Assembly (NCBI RefSeq): GCF_000743705.1
Contig: NZ_JQEZ01000004.1
Coordinates: 334,702 to 398,701, forward strand
DNA: 64,000 bases
DNA from: Ruegeria halocynthiae
Lineage (GTDB): Bacteria > Pseudomonadota > Alphaproteobacteria > Rhodobacterales > Rhodobacteraceae
Direction of reading: 5' to 3'
This document shows positions 9,705-16,886 of the stretch, piece by piece; the stretch's first letter is position 1, and every line of letters starts with the position of its first letter. Made by a program: the position numbers and the translations under genes. The notes below the pieces were generated by a model, which saw nothing but the letters and a program-made list of their open reading frames with translations, did not search any database and was not told the DNA's origin.

Positions 9705-10172
9705 TTACTGGTAACTTACGCGGTACCCCTTCTGGCGCAGGCACGCGGGTTCATACGCCCGCTTGACCTTTTTGCCATTCCAGAAACCGACCTTGCACTC
9801 TTGCGGCAGGCTATTGGTGTGTCTGTAGTGTTTTTTCAGGCAACCCGGCCCCAGCAGCGGGCGGTTATGCGAATACCCCTTGAAGGTGCGCAGGCATTTC
9901 TGCGGCAAATCATACCGCGCAACCTGTTGCGGCAAGGGGCGCACAGGATGGCTGGGTTGGGCAACATAAGGCTGATAGGTGTGCGTTTGCTGGCGCGTCG
10001 CCCGGTTCTTGCGTTTTTCCTGATTATAATAGTGAACCCCCGCGCCGATAATCGCGATGGCGGCAAGGCCCCCAAGAATGTCTTTGGTATCCGCCGCCCG
10101 CGCCTGGGATACCGAAACGCCGGTGACGGTGATCGCGGTGGCAACGATAAGAGCGATGAATTTACGGTGCAT
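9705..10172 (-). CDS. Small secreted protein with two Cys-paired repeats, unknown function
   Basis: A 155-residue protein I do not recognise. It has a signal peptide (residues 1-26, ending SQARA) and a second short hydrophobic, glycine-rich stretch at 34-46. The C-terminal half is an internal duplication: LPQKC...C (C93, C111) and LPQEC...C (C126, C144), each pair exactly 18 residues apart, which suggests two small disulfide-bonded units. The mature protein is basic. ATG 10172 has AAGGA 8 bases upstream; longer in-frame starts lack such a site. It has its own terminator and is divergent from the next gene. Confidence 0.7.
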   Translation of the reverse strand: MHRKFIALIVATAITVTGVSVSQARAADTKDILGGLAAIAIIGAGVHYYNQEKRKNRATRQQTHTYQPYVAQPSHPVRPLPQQVARYDLPQKCLRTFKGYSHNRPLLGPGCLKKHYRHTNSLPQECKVGFWNGKKVKRAYEPACLRQKGYRVSYQ

Positions 10173-10349
10173 GATGCGTGTCCTTCTGGATGTTGAGGGG
10201 CGATCCGGCACAGACCGCAAACTTGATGCACCACACTTGGGTCCGCCCCCCTCAGACAAGCAATAACGGCCGGTTGTTATCCGATATCACACCCTTCAAA
10301 CCCCTTGGGTTATTGAATATCAGACAAAGCCATGCGCAGGATGCGGCCT

Positions 10350-10634
10350 ATGAAACCGATCCTCTCTTCTCTGGCCGTTGCGGCCCTGATATCGCTTGGC
10401 ACCTCTGCTGCGGCGGAATGTTATGCGGACTACAAGGCCAAGCAGGACAACCCGCTGCGGCTGCACTATGGCGTGATGCAGGTGTCAGCCTGTGACAAAG
10501 GTCAGGCCCAGCAAGAGGTCGCGCAGCGCCTCAAGGCGTCCGGCTGGTCACTGCTGAACGTCATGTCCGTCTTCGGACCGGAAGGGTTGGATAAAAGGAA
10601 GGCCAATGCCGGACAATTCTATCTCCGTTTCTGA
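10350..10634 (+). CDS. Small secreted protein, unknown function
   Basis: A 94-residue exported protein I do not recognise. It has a signal peptide (MKPILSSLAVAALISL... to about AAA) and a mature region with two Cys residues (ECYADY and VSACDKG). ATG 10350 is preferred because AGGA at 10338-10341 lies 8 bases before it; ATG 10332 has no ribosome site. Its last 29 bases overlap the start of the membrane winged-helix-like gene, so the two are probably translated together and may work on the same signal. Confidence 0.65.
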   Translation: MKPILSSLAVAALISLGTSAAAECYADYKAKQDNPLRLHYGVMQVSACDKGQAQQEVAQRLKASGWSLLNVMSVFGPEGLDKRKANAGQFYLRF

Positions 10635-11307
10635 GGCCCGCCGATCCGGTGTCAGACTGGTTGGCGCGGGCATCGCGGCGATCGTGGTGATTCTGGTGAC
10701 GGCGGCGGTTTTCCTGTTCTGGACCCTGCCCGACGCCAACGCCTTTAACGCCCGGGTCGAGCGGCTGTTTGTCGAAAGCGACCTGACCTCGCAGACCGAA
10801 ATACGCCTGTTGGAAATTCTGGCGCAGTCCGGCACCGCCTTTGCCGACACGCTGTCAAGCTATCGCATGGTGATATTCGTGCTGCTGGTCTTTGCTACGG
10901 CCATGCTGGTGACGGCGCTGGTGTTTCTGGTGATGCTGGTGATGCTGAATCGACGGATGGCACAGATCGAACGGACCGGCATTCAGGTGACCTCGCTTCT
11001 GATCAGCCGCGAGGAAAACACCGTGTACCTCAACAACATGGACTTCAAACTGACCCCCGCAGCGATGGAGACCTTATCCGTTCTGGCCGAATCCCGGTTG
11101 GACGACGAAGTCCTGTCCGGTGCCCAGATCGAGGCGATGATATCAGGCAAAAACGCCGCCGATTGCGACGAGGCCGCAGGTGCCACGCGGATCAAACGAC
11201 TGCGCGACACCTTGGGCAATCAGATGGTCAGCGAATTGCTGGTCAAGAACATCGCCAAGAAGGGTTATATGCTGTCGATCGAAAAGGACGTGATCCAGAT
11301 GGTCTAA
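10606..11307 (+). CDS. Membrane protein with C-terminal winged-helix-like (OmpR-type) domain
   Basis: A 233-residue protein with two membrane helices (about 17-40 and 86-113) and a loop of about 45 residues between them. The C-terminal region (about 135-233) looks like an OmpR/PhoB-type DNA-binding domain: LTPAAMETLSVLAE, then RIKRLRDTLGN and LVKNIAKKGYMLS, resembling the family's R.LR.KL ... GYGY block. With both ends predicted in the cytoplasm it would be a membrane-tethered regulator with the DNA-binding part at the C terminus, opposite to ToxR/CadC. The domain call is by eye. It overlaps the small secreted-protein gene and precedes the DUF427-cyclase gene by 105 bases. Confidence 0.6.
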   Translation: MPDNSISVSEARRSGVRLVGAGIAAIVVILVTAAVFLFWTLPDANAFNARVERLFVESDLTSQTEIRLLEILAQSGTAFADTLSSYRMVIFVLLVFATAMLVTALVFLVMLVMLNRRMAQIERTGIQVTSLLISREENTVYLNNMDFKLTPAAMETLSVLAESRLDDEVLSGAQIEAMISGKNAADCDEAAGATRIKRLRDTLGNQMVSELLVKNIAKKGYMLSIEKDVIQMV

Positions 11308-11412
11308 TCCGGTGGAAAACCATGCGGATCATACCGAAAATCTTGGCGTCCCCCTTGGAAAATCCTGTCCGAAGGACCATCCTAGAAAGGACCTGCGCCA
11401 GGGAGGTTGATA

Positions 11413-12984
11413 ATGAACGTCCACGCCACGCCAAAAACCAAAGGCTACGGGATTTCGGTTGAGCGGCTGAAAGGCCGGGTTGCGATTTACCGCGATGACA
11501 TTCTGTTGGCCGAAAGTTCCGACGCCAAGGTGATGTATGAAACGCGGCTGTCGCCGACGATCTATATCCCGCGCGAAGATGTTTGTGTCGATCTTGGTGA
11601 TGAAACCGAATTGCAGACCTTTTGCCCCTTTAAGGGCACGGCCACCTATCACGACGTCGTCCTGAACGATCAGCGGTTGGCAAATTCCGTCTGGGCCTAT
11701 GAGGAAGCTCTGCCCGAAAGCGTCGCCATTCAGGGGCACATCGGTTTCATGTCCGGCATCTATACCAAGTTGGATCTGGGCGAAAACCATCTGCGGGAAC
11801 CTGATGACGGCAATATCAGTGGTCCGCTGATCGACTGGCTGATGCGCGGCGCGTCCGAGAACGGCACGCCCGAGACGTTCACCAAAGCCCTGGCCGAAAA
11901 GATGCTGGAACACGGCATCGCCATCCAGCGTCTCAGCATCCTGACCTGGTCGCTGCATCCGCTGATCGCGGGCAAGATTTATATCTGGGAAAAGGGCACG
12001 GCCGAGATTTCGACCAATGTGCCCACTTATGAAATTCATGACCACCCGGCCTATATCAACAGCCCGCTGCGTCATGTGTCGAACGGGCTGGGCGGTGTGC
12101 GCCAGCGTCTGAATGCGGACAACCCGCAAAACAGCTTTCCGATCATGGCAGACCTGCGGGCCAAGGGCGCGACCGACTATGTCGCCATGCCGTTGCCATT
12201 CTCGGACGGGCGGACCAACGTGCTGACCCTGACCTGCGATCACCCGGACGGGTTCACTACGGAAAACCTTGGGTTGGTGTTCGAATGCTCTTCGGTCATT
12301 GCCCGGTTCTACGAGGTCTTCATGCAGCGCGAAAACGCGCAGGTTCTGTTGGAAACCTATGTGGGGAAACGTTCAGGTGCGCGGGTGCTGGGCGGCGAAA
12401 TCCGGCGCGGTGACGGGGATGAGATCGACGCCGCGATCATGTTCTGCGACCTGCGCAATTCCACCAGTCTGGAAGAGCAGCTGGGCCGCACCGCCTATAT
12501 CAGCCTGCTGAACGACTTTTTCGAGACCGTGTCAGGCATCGTGCATGACAACGGCGGCGAGGTTCTGAAGTTCATAGGCGACGCTGTTCTGGCGGTGTTT
12601 CCCGAAGGCGAAGATTCCATCGCCGCGCGCGGAAACGCCCAACGCTCGGCCGTAGAGATCGTAGAGAAGCTTGGCGCGCTGCGCCAAGCCGGGTCTGATA
12701 CCCATTGCGATTGCTCTATCGGCGTGGCCTATGGGCGCGTCACCTATGGCAATGTCGGATCGCGCGAACGGTTGGATTTCACCGTCATCGGACAGGCAGC
12801 GAATATTGCCGCGCGTCTGGGGGAATACGGTAAAACAGTGGGTCACCGGATCGTCGTGTCGGCCGATATTCAACCCGCGTGCGCCAATGCGCTGCCGTTG
12901 GGCGATATCAAACTGCATAACGTCTCACGACCCGTGACGTCCTTTGCGCTTAGAACGTCCGCGGATGCAGTACTGAACGCCTGA
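11413..12984 (+). CDS. DUF427 - adenylate/guanylate cyclase fusion protein
   Basis: A 523-residue soluble protein. Residues 10-115 resemble DUF427 (YIPREDV, FCPFKGTATYHDV, VWAYEEALPESVAIQGHIGF). Residues 135-335 match the sensor-like region common in alphaproteobacterial cyclases (GATDYVAMPLPFSDGR). Residues 336-515 form a class III cyclase with both metal Asp residues (D346 in FCDLRNST, D390 in FIGDAVLAVF) and the transition-state Asn/Arg (QAANIAARL). The usual substrate-reading Asp in VIGDxxN is Gln here. ATG 11413 follows GGGAGG by 6 bases; the TTG at 11407 is less likely. Product may be cAMP; the DUF427 ligand is unknown. Confidence 0.85.
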   Translation: MNVHATPKTKGYGISVERLKGRVAIYRDDILLAESSDAKVMYETRLSPTIYIPREDVCVDLGDETELQTFCPFKGTATYHDVVLNDQRLANSVWAYEEALPESVAIQGHIGFMSGIYTKLDLGENHLREPDDGNISGPLIDWLMRGASENGTPETFTKALAEKMLEHGIAIQRLSILTWSLHPLIAGKIYIWEKGTAEISTNVPTYEIHDHPAYINSPLRHVSNGLGGVRQRLNADNPQNSFPIMADLRAKGATDYVAMPLPFSDGRTNVLTLTCDHPDGFTTENLGLVFECSSVIARFYEVFMQRENAQVLLETYVGKRSGARVLGGEIRRGDGDEIDAAIMFCDLRNSTSLEEQLGRTAYISLLNDFFETVSGIVHDNGGEVLKFIGDAVLAVFPEGEDSIAARGNAQRSAVEIVEKLGALRQAGSDTHCDCSIGVAYGRVTYGNVGSRERLDFTVIGQAANIAARLGEYGKTVGHRIVVSADIQPACANALPLGDIKLHNVSRPVTSFALRTSADAVLNA

Positions 12985-13041
12985 CGCCCCGATATCGTAA
13001 GCCGTTCCCTGCAGTTGGCCCGCGCAATATCGGTTTGTCCA

Positions 13042-13061
13042 TCTGGCACAGATTTGCCAGA
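13042..13061. terminator. Hairpin between convergent genes
   Basis: TCTGGCA (13042-13048) pairs with TGCCAGA (13055-13061) in the 107-base gap between the cyclase fusion and the DUF1217 gene. There is no T run, so a terminator role is only likely from position. Confidence 0.4.
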
Positions 13062-13091
13062 CCGCCACCCTGCCGGTCGGACGATCCCACA

Positions 13092-13883
13092 TCATGCCCC
13101 CAGCAGGATCAGTGCGGTTTGGGCCGGTGAAATTATGCTTTGCAATTGGGCGATTTGCCGGCGGGCAAGAAACTGATCTGTCAGCTTTGAAACAGCGGCC
13201 TCTTCCGTGAATTGTGCCAGATCATCAGACCCGGTCAGACCTGACAACCTGTCCTTGAAAACCTCAAGCTGCTTGTCGATATCCAACTGCGCGAAACTTG
13301 ACGGAAGCCCCAGCGCCGTCTCCATCATACTGCGCAGCGGGGGCAAGCCCATCAGATCGAACCATTTGGTGTCTGAGCTGCTGTCCTGCGACGCAAGATC
13401 CTTCAGGGCGTGTTGCGCGTACAGGGATATACGCATGGAATCATCCGACTCACCCACCGCGATCTCGAACCGGGACACCACGTTGTCCTGCGCAATCGCC
13501 TCCATATCGCTGACCCGGCCCGTTTTGCGCACCTCTCCCGGCCCGAAACCAAACGCCTCGGACAGCTCTCGGTACCTTTTGTCCGCCAGCCGGTTGGGCA
13601 ACGCATCATCAGCGCTTGTGCCATCAGAGAGGATTTTCTGAATGAAATAGCGGTTGTTTATGTCACCCTCCAACCCGAAGGCACCCAGCGCCACCTGCAA
13701 CAGGCGCCGGTCCGACACCAGATCTTCTGCGGATTGAACCTTGCCGATGTTTTCCAGAAAATACCGCGTTTCCCTTTCCCTGACGGTTGATGAAGAATAG
13801 CTTTCCAGCTGCGCATCATAAGTGCGCTGCAAAAAGCGCCAGCCGACGATACCGTCCGAAGGTACGACAGGTTGAAACGTCAT
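13092..13883 (-). CDS. DUF1217 flagellar-associated protein
   Basis: A 263-residue protein of the DUF1217 family, found in flagellar gene clusters of alphaproteobacteria. It begins MTFQPVVPSDGIVGWRFLQR, with the family's WRFL.RT segment, and is largely helical. The exact role in the flagellum is not established. Its ATG overlaps the flbT stop (ATGA at 13880-13883), so it is the last gene of the flagellin-flaF-flbT unit. Longer in-frame starts overlap flbT and were not chosen. Confidence 0.8.
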   Translation of the reverse strand: MTFQPVVPSDGIVGWRFLQRTYDAQLESYSSSTVRERETRYFLENIGKVQSAEDLVSDRRLLQVALGAFGLEGDINNRYFIQKILSDGTSADDALPNRLADKRYRELSEAFGFGPGEVRKTGRVSDMEAIAQDNVVSRFEIAVGESDDSMRISLYAQHALKDLASQDSSSDTKWFDLMGLPPLRSMMETALGLPSSFAQLDIDKQLEVFKDRLSGLTGSDDLAQFTEEAAVSKLTDQFLARRQIAQLQSIISPAQTALILLGA

Positions 13884-14281
13884 TGCTGATAGGCCATCAA
13901 CCGTTCTTCGCGCGGCAGCAAGGCCCGCAGAGACTTCAGGCATTTGTAATACTGTTCGTCCAACAGGGCTTCGGTGGCTTCGGAGAGCACCCGACGACTA
14001 TCCGCATCGGTAAAGACCTGGCTCAGTTCTTCTACCCGCCGCAAGAGTTGATGCCGCGCCCGTTCGGGCTCCATATCGCCGGACAGAACCAGCTGGGCCG
14101 CGTAGCACACCCGTCGGACCGGCGTGTTTACTTCATCGGGATGGATGGCATCGCGCAGACGCAGAACATTTGCTTGCGGCGTCATAATCGAAAACCGACT
14201 ACGGCGGTCTCCATTCTCGACAACCACACCGTTGATCAGCACCCTTTCTTTTGGTGCCAGTTTCAGTACCAGCCCCCCCAT
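13880..14281 (-). CDS. flbT: Flagellin biosynthesis repressor FlbT
   Basis: A 133-residue protein with the FlbT pattern: basic, beginning GGLVLKLAPKERVLINGVVVENG and containing the conserved RVCYAAQLVLSGD region. In Caulobacter FlbT binds the 5' leader of flagellin mRNA and limits its translation and stability, working against FlaF. Here it is ATGA-coupled to flaF upstream and to DUF1217 downstream. The target is probably the flagellin transcript starting at 15941, which has a hairpin in its leader. Confidence 0.93.
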   Translation of the reverse strand: MGGLVLKLAPKERVLINGVVVENGDRRSRFSIMTPQANVLRLRDAIHPDEVNTPVRRVCYAAQLVLSGDMEPERARHQLLRRVEELSQVFTDADSRRVLSEATEALLDEQYYKCLKSLRALLPREERLMAYQQ

Positions 14282-14655
14282 CAGGTCGCACTCATTTGCC
14301 GCAGGCCACGCAAGACGGCCATGTTGATTTCAAGCAGAGGTTCCACGGTCGCCTTGTTGCCCAGAACCTGACTGCTGTGTTGTTCCGTGAATTCCGCCAG
14401 ATAGAATATCCGCGCGCGCAATTCATTGGGCAGCGCGTTGTCGGCATCAGATACACCCGTTGCAAGGACGGTCCACAAACGACGGTTTTCGTGCAGCGCC
14501 TGAACAAACCCGCCGAAATCCGATGTGCGCCGGGCCGCAGCGGCCTTGAGACGATGCGTGATCTTCGAAATAGCCTCGTACTCGGTATCGCGCGGCGTGC
14601 GGGTTGGGGCGGCGGTCTGCGCGTAGGCACGCTGTGCAAGAGTTTGCGGTGTCAC
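14281..14655 (-). CDS. flaF: Flagellin biosynthesis regulator FlaF
   Basis: A 124-residue FlaF, required for flagellin synthesis and export in Caulobacter-type systems. Conserved stretches are EYEAISKITHRL, LHENRRLWTVLA and ARIFYLAEFTEQHS. I chose GTG 14655 because AAAGGA lies 6 bases before it; a TTG at 14670 is also in frame but lies upstream of that site. The stop overlaps the flbT start. It follows the flagellin gene after 77 bases that contain a GC-rich stem-loop. Confidence 0.9.
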   Translation of the reverse strand: MTPQTLAQRAYAQTAAPTRTPRDTEYEAISKITHRLKAAAARRTSDFGGFVQALHENRRLWTVLATGVSDADNALPNELRARIFYLAEFTEQHSSQVLGNKATVEPLLEINMAVLRGLRQMSAT

Positions 14656-14696
14656 TTGAAATCCTTTCAATAGGCCGTCTTTTGGCGGTCAGGGCC

Positions 14697-14716
14697 GGGG
14701 CGCTTGCGCGCGCCCC
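14697..14716 (-). promoter_or_regulatory. Stem-loop between flagellin and flaF
   Basis: GGGGCGC (14697-14703) pairs with GCGCCCC (14710-14716). An outer GGTC/GACC (14687-14690, 14717-14720) could extend it with a bulge. There is no T run after it on the minus strand, so it is more likely an mRNA-stability or partial-termination element that separates abundant flagellin from flaF-flbT. Confidence 0.5.
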
Positions 14717-14732
14717 GACCAGGTTCCGGAGA

Positions 14733-15941
14733 TTAACGGAACAGCGACAGGATCGACTGCGGCGCTTGATTGGCGATGGACAGCGACTGGGTGGCCAGCT
14801 GCTGTTGCACCTGCAGGGCCTGCAGACGGGCCGAAGTCTCTTCCATATCGGCGTCAACCAGCGAACCGATGCCGGATTTGAACGAGTCCGCCAGGTTCGA
14901 GATGAACTCTTTCTGGGTCTCGATCCGGCTTTGGGATGACCCAAATGCAGCCGAGGCGTCAATCGACGTGTCGATCAGCGATTCAACTGCGGCCAGCGCA
15001 GCGGTTGCACCCGCGCCTGTGGACACGTCAATGCCGCTTAGCGCGCCCAGACCACCAGCACCCGCATTCACGTATTGAGCCGAGAAGGAAACATCAGCGC
15101 CCGTCGCATTGGCCACAGACAGGGTGCCAGCGGTACCCGAATCGTAGTCAACGGTCAGACCGGTAATACCCAGCTCTTCGATCTTGGACTTCAGACCCAC
15201 GGCGACCAGGTCACCGGTGGATGTGGCGGCTGCATCGGCTGCGGACACGGTGTAAGACACAACCTGATCGTCAATCGCAACGATCACCTTGTCCCCAGCC
15301 GCGAAAGTGCCGCTGGTTTCGTCCGTCACCAGCGCGGTGGCAGAGGTCGCGCCGTTGTCAATGGTTGCACCCACGCGGTCATTGCCGGTCGACGAACCGG
15401 TCGATCCGTCAAAGACCTGAGCCGCGACATAGCCACCCGTCGACAGGTCCTGACCCGCAACGGAAATGGACGACGCGGTCACCGCGCCCGTGTTATCGCG
15501 ATCCAGTGAGGCCAGTATCGAGGCCGATCCTGATCCATTCACCAGGTTCAACCCGTTGAACTGCGCCGCGCTGACAACCGATGCGATCTGATCTTTCAGG
15601 GCGGTCACGTCGTCGTTGATCTTGCCCCGATCAACGTTGTCTTCCTGCGCCGCGACGATCTTGCCCTTCATCTGGGTCAGAAGGTCGGTCACGGTTTCCG
15701 AGGCGTTCCGGGCCACCGCAACAGTCGATTCACCCAGCGCCAGGCTGTCCTTGATCGCGTTGAACCCTTTGACGTCCGACTCCATGACTTTGGAAATCGC
15801 CCAGACGGCCGAATTGTCCTTGGCGGTCGCGACGTCCTTACCGGTCGAGATCGCGTTTTGGGTTTGACCCAGGTTCTTGTTGACCGACTTCAGTGTTTGC
15901 AGCGCCACCATTGCGCCATTGTTTGTCAGAATGCTGGACAT
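14733..15941 (-). CDS. fliC: Flagellin
   Basis: A 402-residue flagellin, the subunit of the extracellular filament. The N terminus (MSSILTNNGAMVALQTLKSV, NLGQTQNAISTGKDVATAKD) and the C terminus (EETSARLQALQVQQQLATQSL...) are the coiled-coil D0/D1 segments; residues from about 165 to 300 form a variable, Gly/Ala/Thr-rich surface domain. There is no signal peptide, as expected for type III export. ATG 15941 has AAGGAAG a few bases upstream. It heads a unit with flaF, flbT and DUF1217. Only one flagellin is seen in this window. Confidence 0.95.
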   Translation of the reverse strand: MSSILTNNGAMVALQTLKSVNKNLGQTQNAISTGKDVATAKDNSAVWAISKVMESDVKGFNAIKDSLALGESTVAVARNASETVTDLLTQMKGKIVAAQEDNVDRGKINDDVTALKDQIASVVSAAQFNGLNLVNGSGSASILASLDRDNTGAVTASSISVAGQDLSTGGYVAAQVFDGSTGSSTGNDRVGATIDNGATSATALVTDETSGTFAAGDKVIVAIDDQVVSYTVSAADAAATSTGDLVAVGLKSKIEELGITGLTVDYDSGTAGTLSVANATGADVSFSAQYVNAGAGGLGALSGIDVSTGAGATAALAAVESLIDTSIDASAAFGSSQSRIETQKEFISNLADSFKSGIGSLVDADMEETSARLQALQVQQQLATQSLSIANQAPQSILSLFR

Positions 15942-15985
15942 AGCTTTCTTCCTTTTCCGTTCGGGCCCTTTGCGCCCATGCTTAC

Positions 15986-16002
15986 CCCGCACTATCTGCG
16001 GG
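15986..16002 (-). promoter_or_regulatory. Hairpin in the flagellin leader
   Basis: CCCGCA (15986-15991) and TGCGGG (15997-16002) form a 6-bp stem with a 5-base loop, 45-61 bases upstream of the flagellin ATG. FlbT of Caulobacter acts on the flagellin 5' leader, so this is a reasonable but unproved target. The remaining 209-base gap also holds a CTAA-N7-CTAA direct repeat at 16094-16108. Confidence 0.4.
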
Positions 16003-16150
16003 CTTTGACGTCTTTCTGATCAATGCGTTTTGCCATCGGGCCGTTCGCGCCACCTGTTGTTCCAGGTGCAGGACCACTCTTGCCGCCGATCCCCTAACGG
16101 AGTGCTAAGGCGCAATCGCCAGAAATTTCGGATTTGAATCAAACCCGTCG

Positions 16151-16510
16151 CTATGCCCGTTTTTCCAGTTTTGCGTGGCTGCGCACGGTAAAGCCGCTGC
16201 GTTGCCCGTCAGCCCCATATGTGCTGAATTCCTGCCTTACGCGCCGCATCTCGGCCATGCGGCTGGCGACTGCGCGTATCCCGTCAGCAGCGCTGTTCAG
16301 CAGGGCCTGATTCCGTTCGACCTTTTTATGAAGCCGAATCAAATCTTCGCTGTCATGGACCTGAAGGTCGTTGATCGCACCGATCAGCTTTTCTTTTTCG
16401 GGGGTCATATGGTGCAGACGATCCAGATCCCCGTGGACCAGCGCGGCGCGCTCAAGGTCCAGTACTTCTTCGAGCGATCTGATCAGGTTGGCCTCAGGTT
16501 TGGTCGACAT
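16151..16510 (-). CDS. FlgN-like flagellar export chaperone
   Basis: A 119-residue, mostly helical protein, beginning MSTKPEANLIRSLEEVLDLERAA, with the length, helix pattern and flagellar location of FlgN-type chaperones for the hook-filament junction proteins FlgK and FlgL. The call rests on these general traits, since FlgN sequences are poorly conserved. It overlaps the upstream rod-binding gene by 17 bases and is followed by the flagellin gene, so it belongs to the flagellar transcript. Confidence 0.6.
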   Translation of the reverse strand: MSTKPEANLIRSLEEVLDLERAALVHGDLDRLHHMTPEKEKLIGAINDLQVHDSEDLIRLHKKVERNQALLNSAADGIRAVASRMAEMRRVRQEFSTYGADGQRSGFTVRSHAKLEKRA

Positions 16511-16775
16511 TGGCGTTCTCCATCATCGATTTGAACAGGATTTCGGACAGACCAACGCCACCGGATTTCGCCAGTTGTGTTGCCTGTTGCTGTACAAGAA
16601 ACGACGAGAACTGATCCTCTCCGGCTCCGCCGCCCATGGATTGGCGCGCTTCGCCCAATCCGGCCGATTTCAGCATTTCCGCCAGAAATGCGGCCTCCAA
16701 CTCGACCGCTGCGGCCTGCAATCTGTCTGTAACTGTGGGTGCATGCACCGCAGGCGGGGACGCGGTAATCTTCAT
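16494..16775 (-). CDS. Rod-binding protein (FlgJ N-domain / CheL family)
   Basis: A 93-residue protein equal to the N-terminal rod-binding domain of FlgJ, called CheL in Caulobacter. It contains AVELEAAFLAEMLKSAGLG and a GGGAGEDQFSSFL motif, both typical. It lacks the muramidase half of enterobacterial FlgJ, as is usual in alphaproteobacteria, and should act as a rod-assembly factor in the periplasm. ATG 16775 has GGAG 6 bases upstream; the ATG at 16796 does not. It is divergent from fliK. Confidence 0.85.
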   Translation of the reverse strand: MKITASPPAVHAPTVTDRLQAAAVELEAAFLAEMLKSAGLGEARQSMGGGAGEDQFSSFLVQQQATQLAKSGGVGLSEILFKSMMENANVDQT

Positions 16776-16825
16776 CGCTTTCTCCGAAATTTGCATCGAA
16801 CTTTCTTGATCAAAGAGGAAAGCAG

Positions 16826-16840
16826 TTAAAATAAACGTAA
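16826..16840. promoter_or_regulatory. Candidate CtrA box between cheL/flgJ and fliK
   Basis: On the minus strand the sequence reads TTAC-N7-TTAAC, one base away from the CtrA consensus TTAA-N7-TTAA(C). It sits in the 111-base divergent promoter region of two flagellar units. CtrA controls flagellar genes in many alphaproteobacteria; binding here is inferred. Confidence 0.45.
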
Positions 16841-16886
16841 CTTCCTGCGGGCAGATTTCCGGTCATACAAACGGAGTCGGAGCAAA

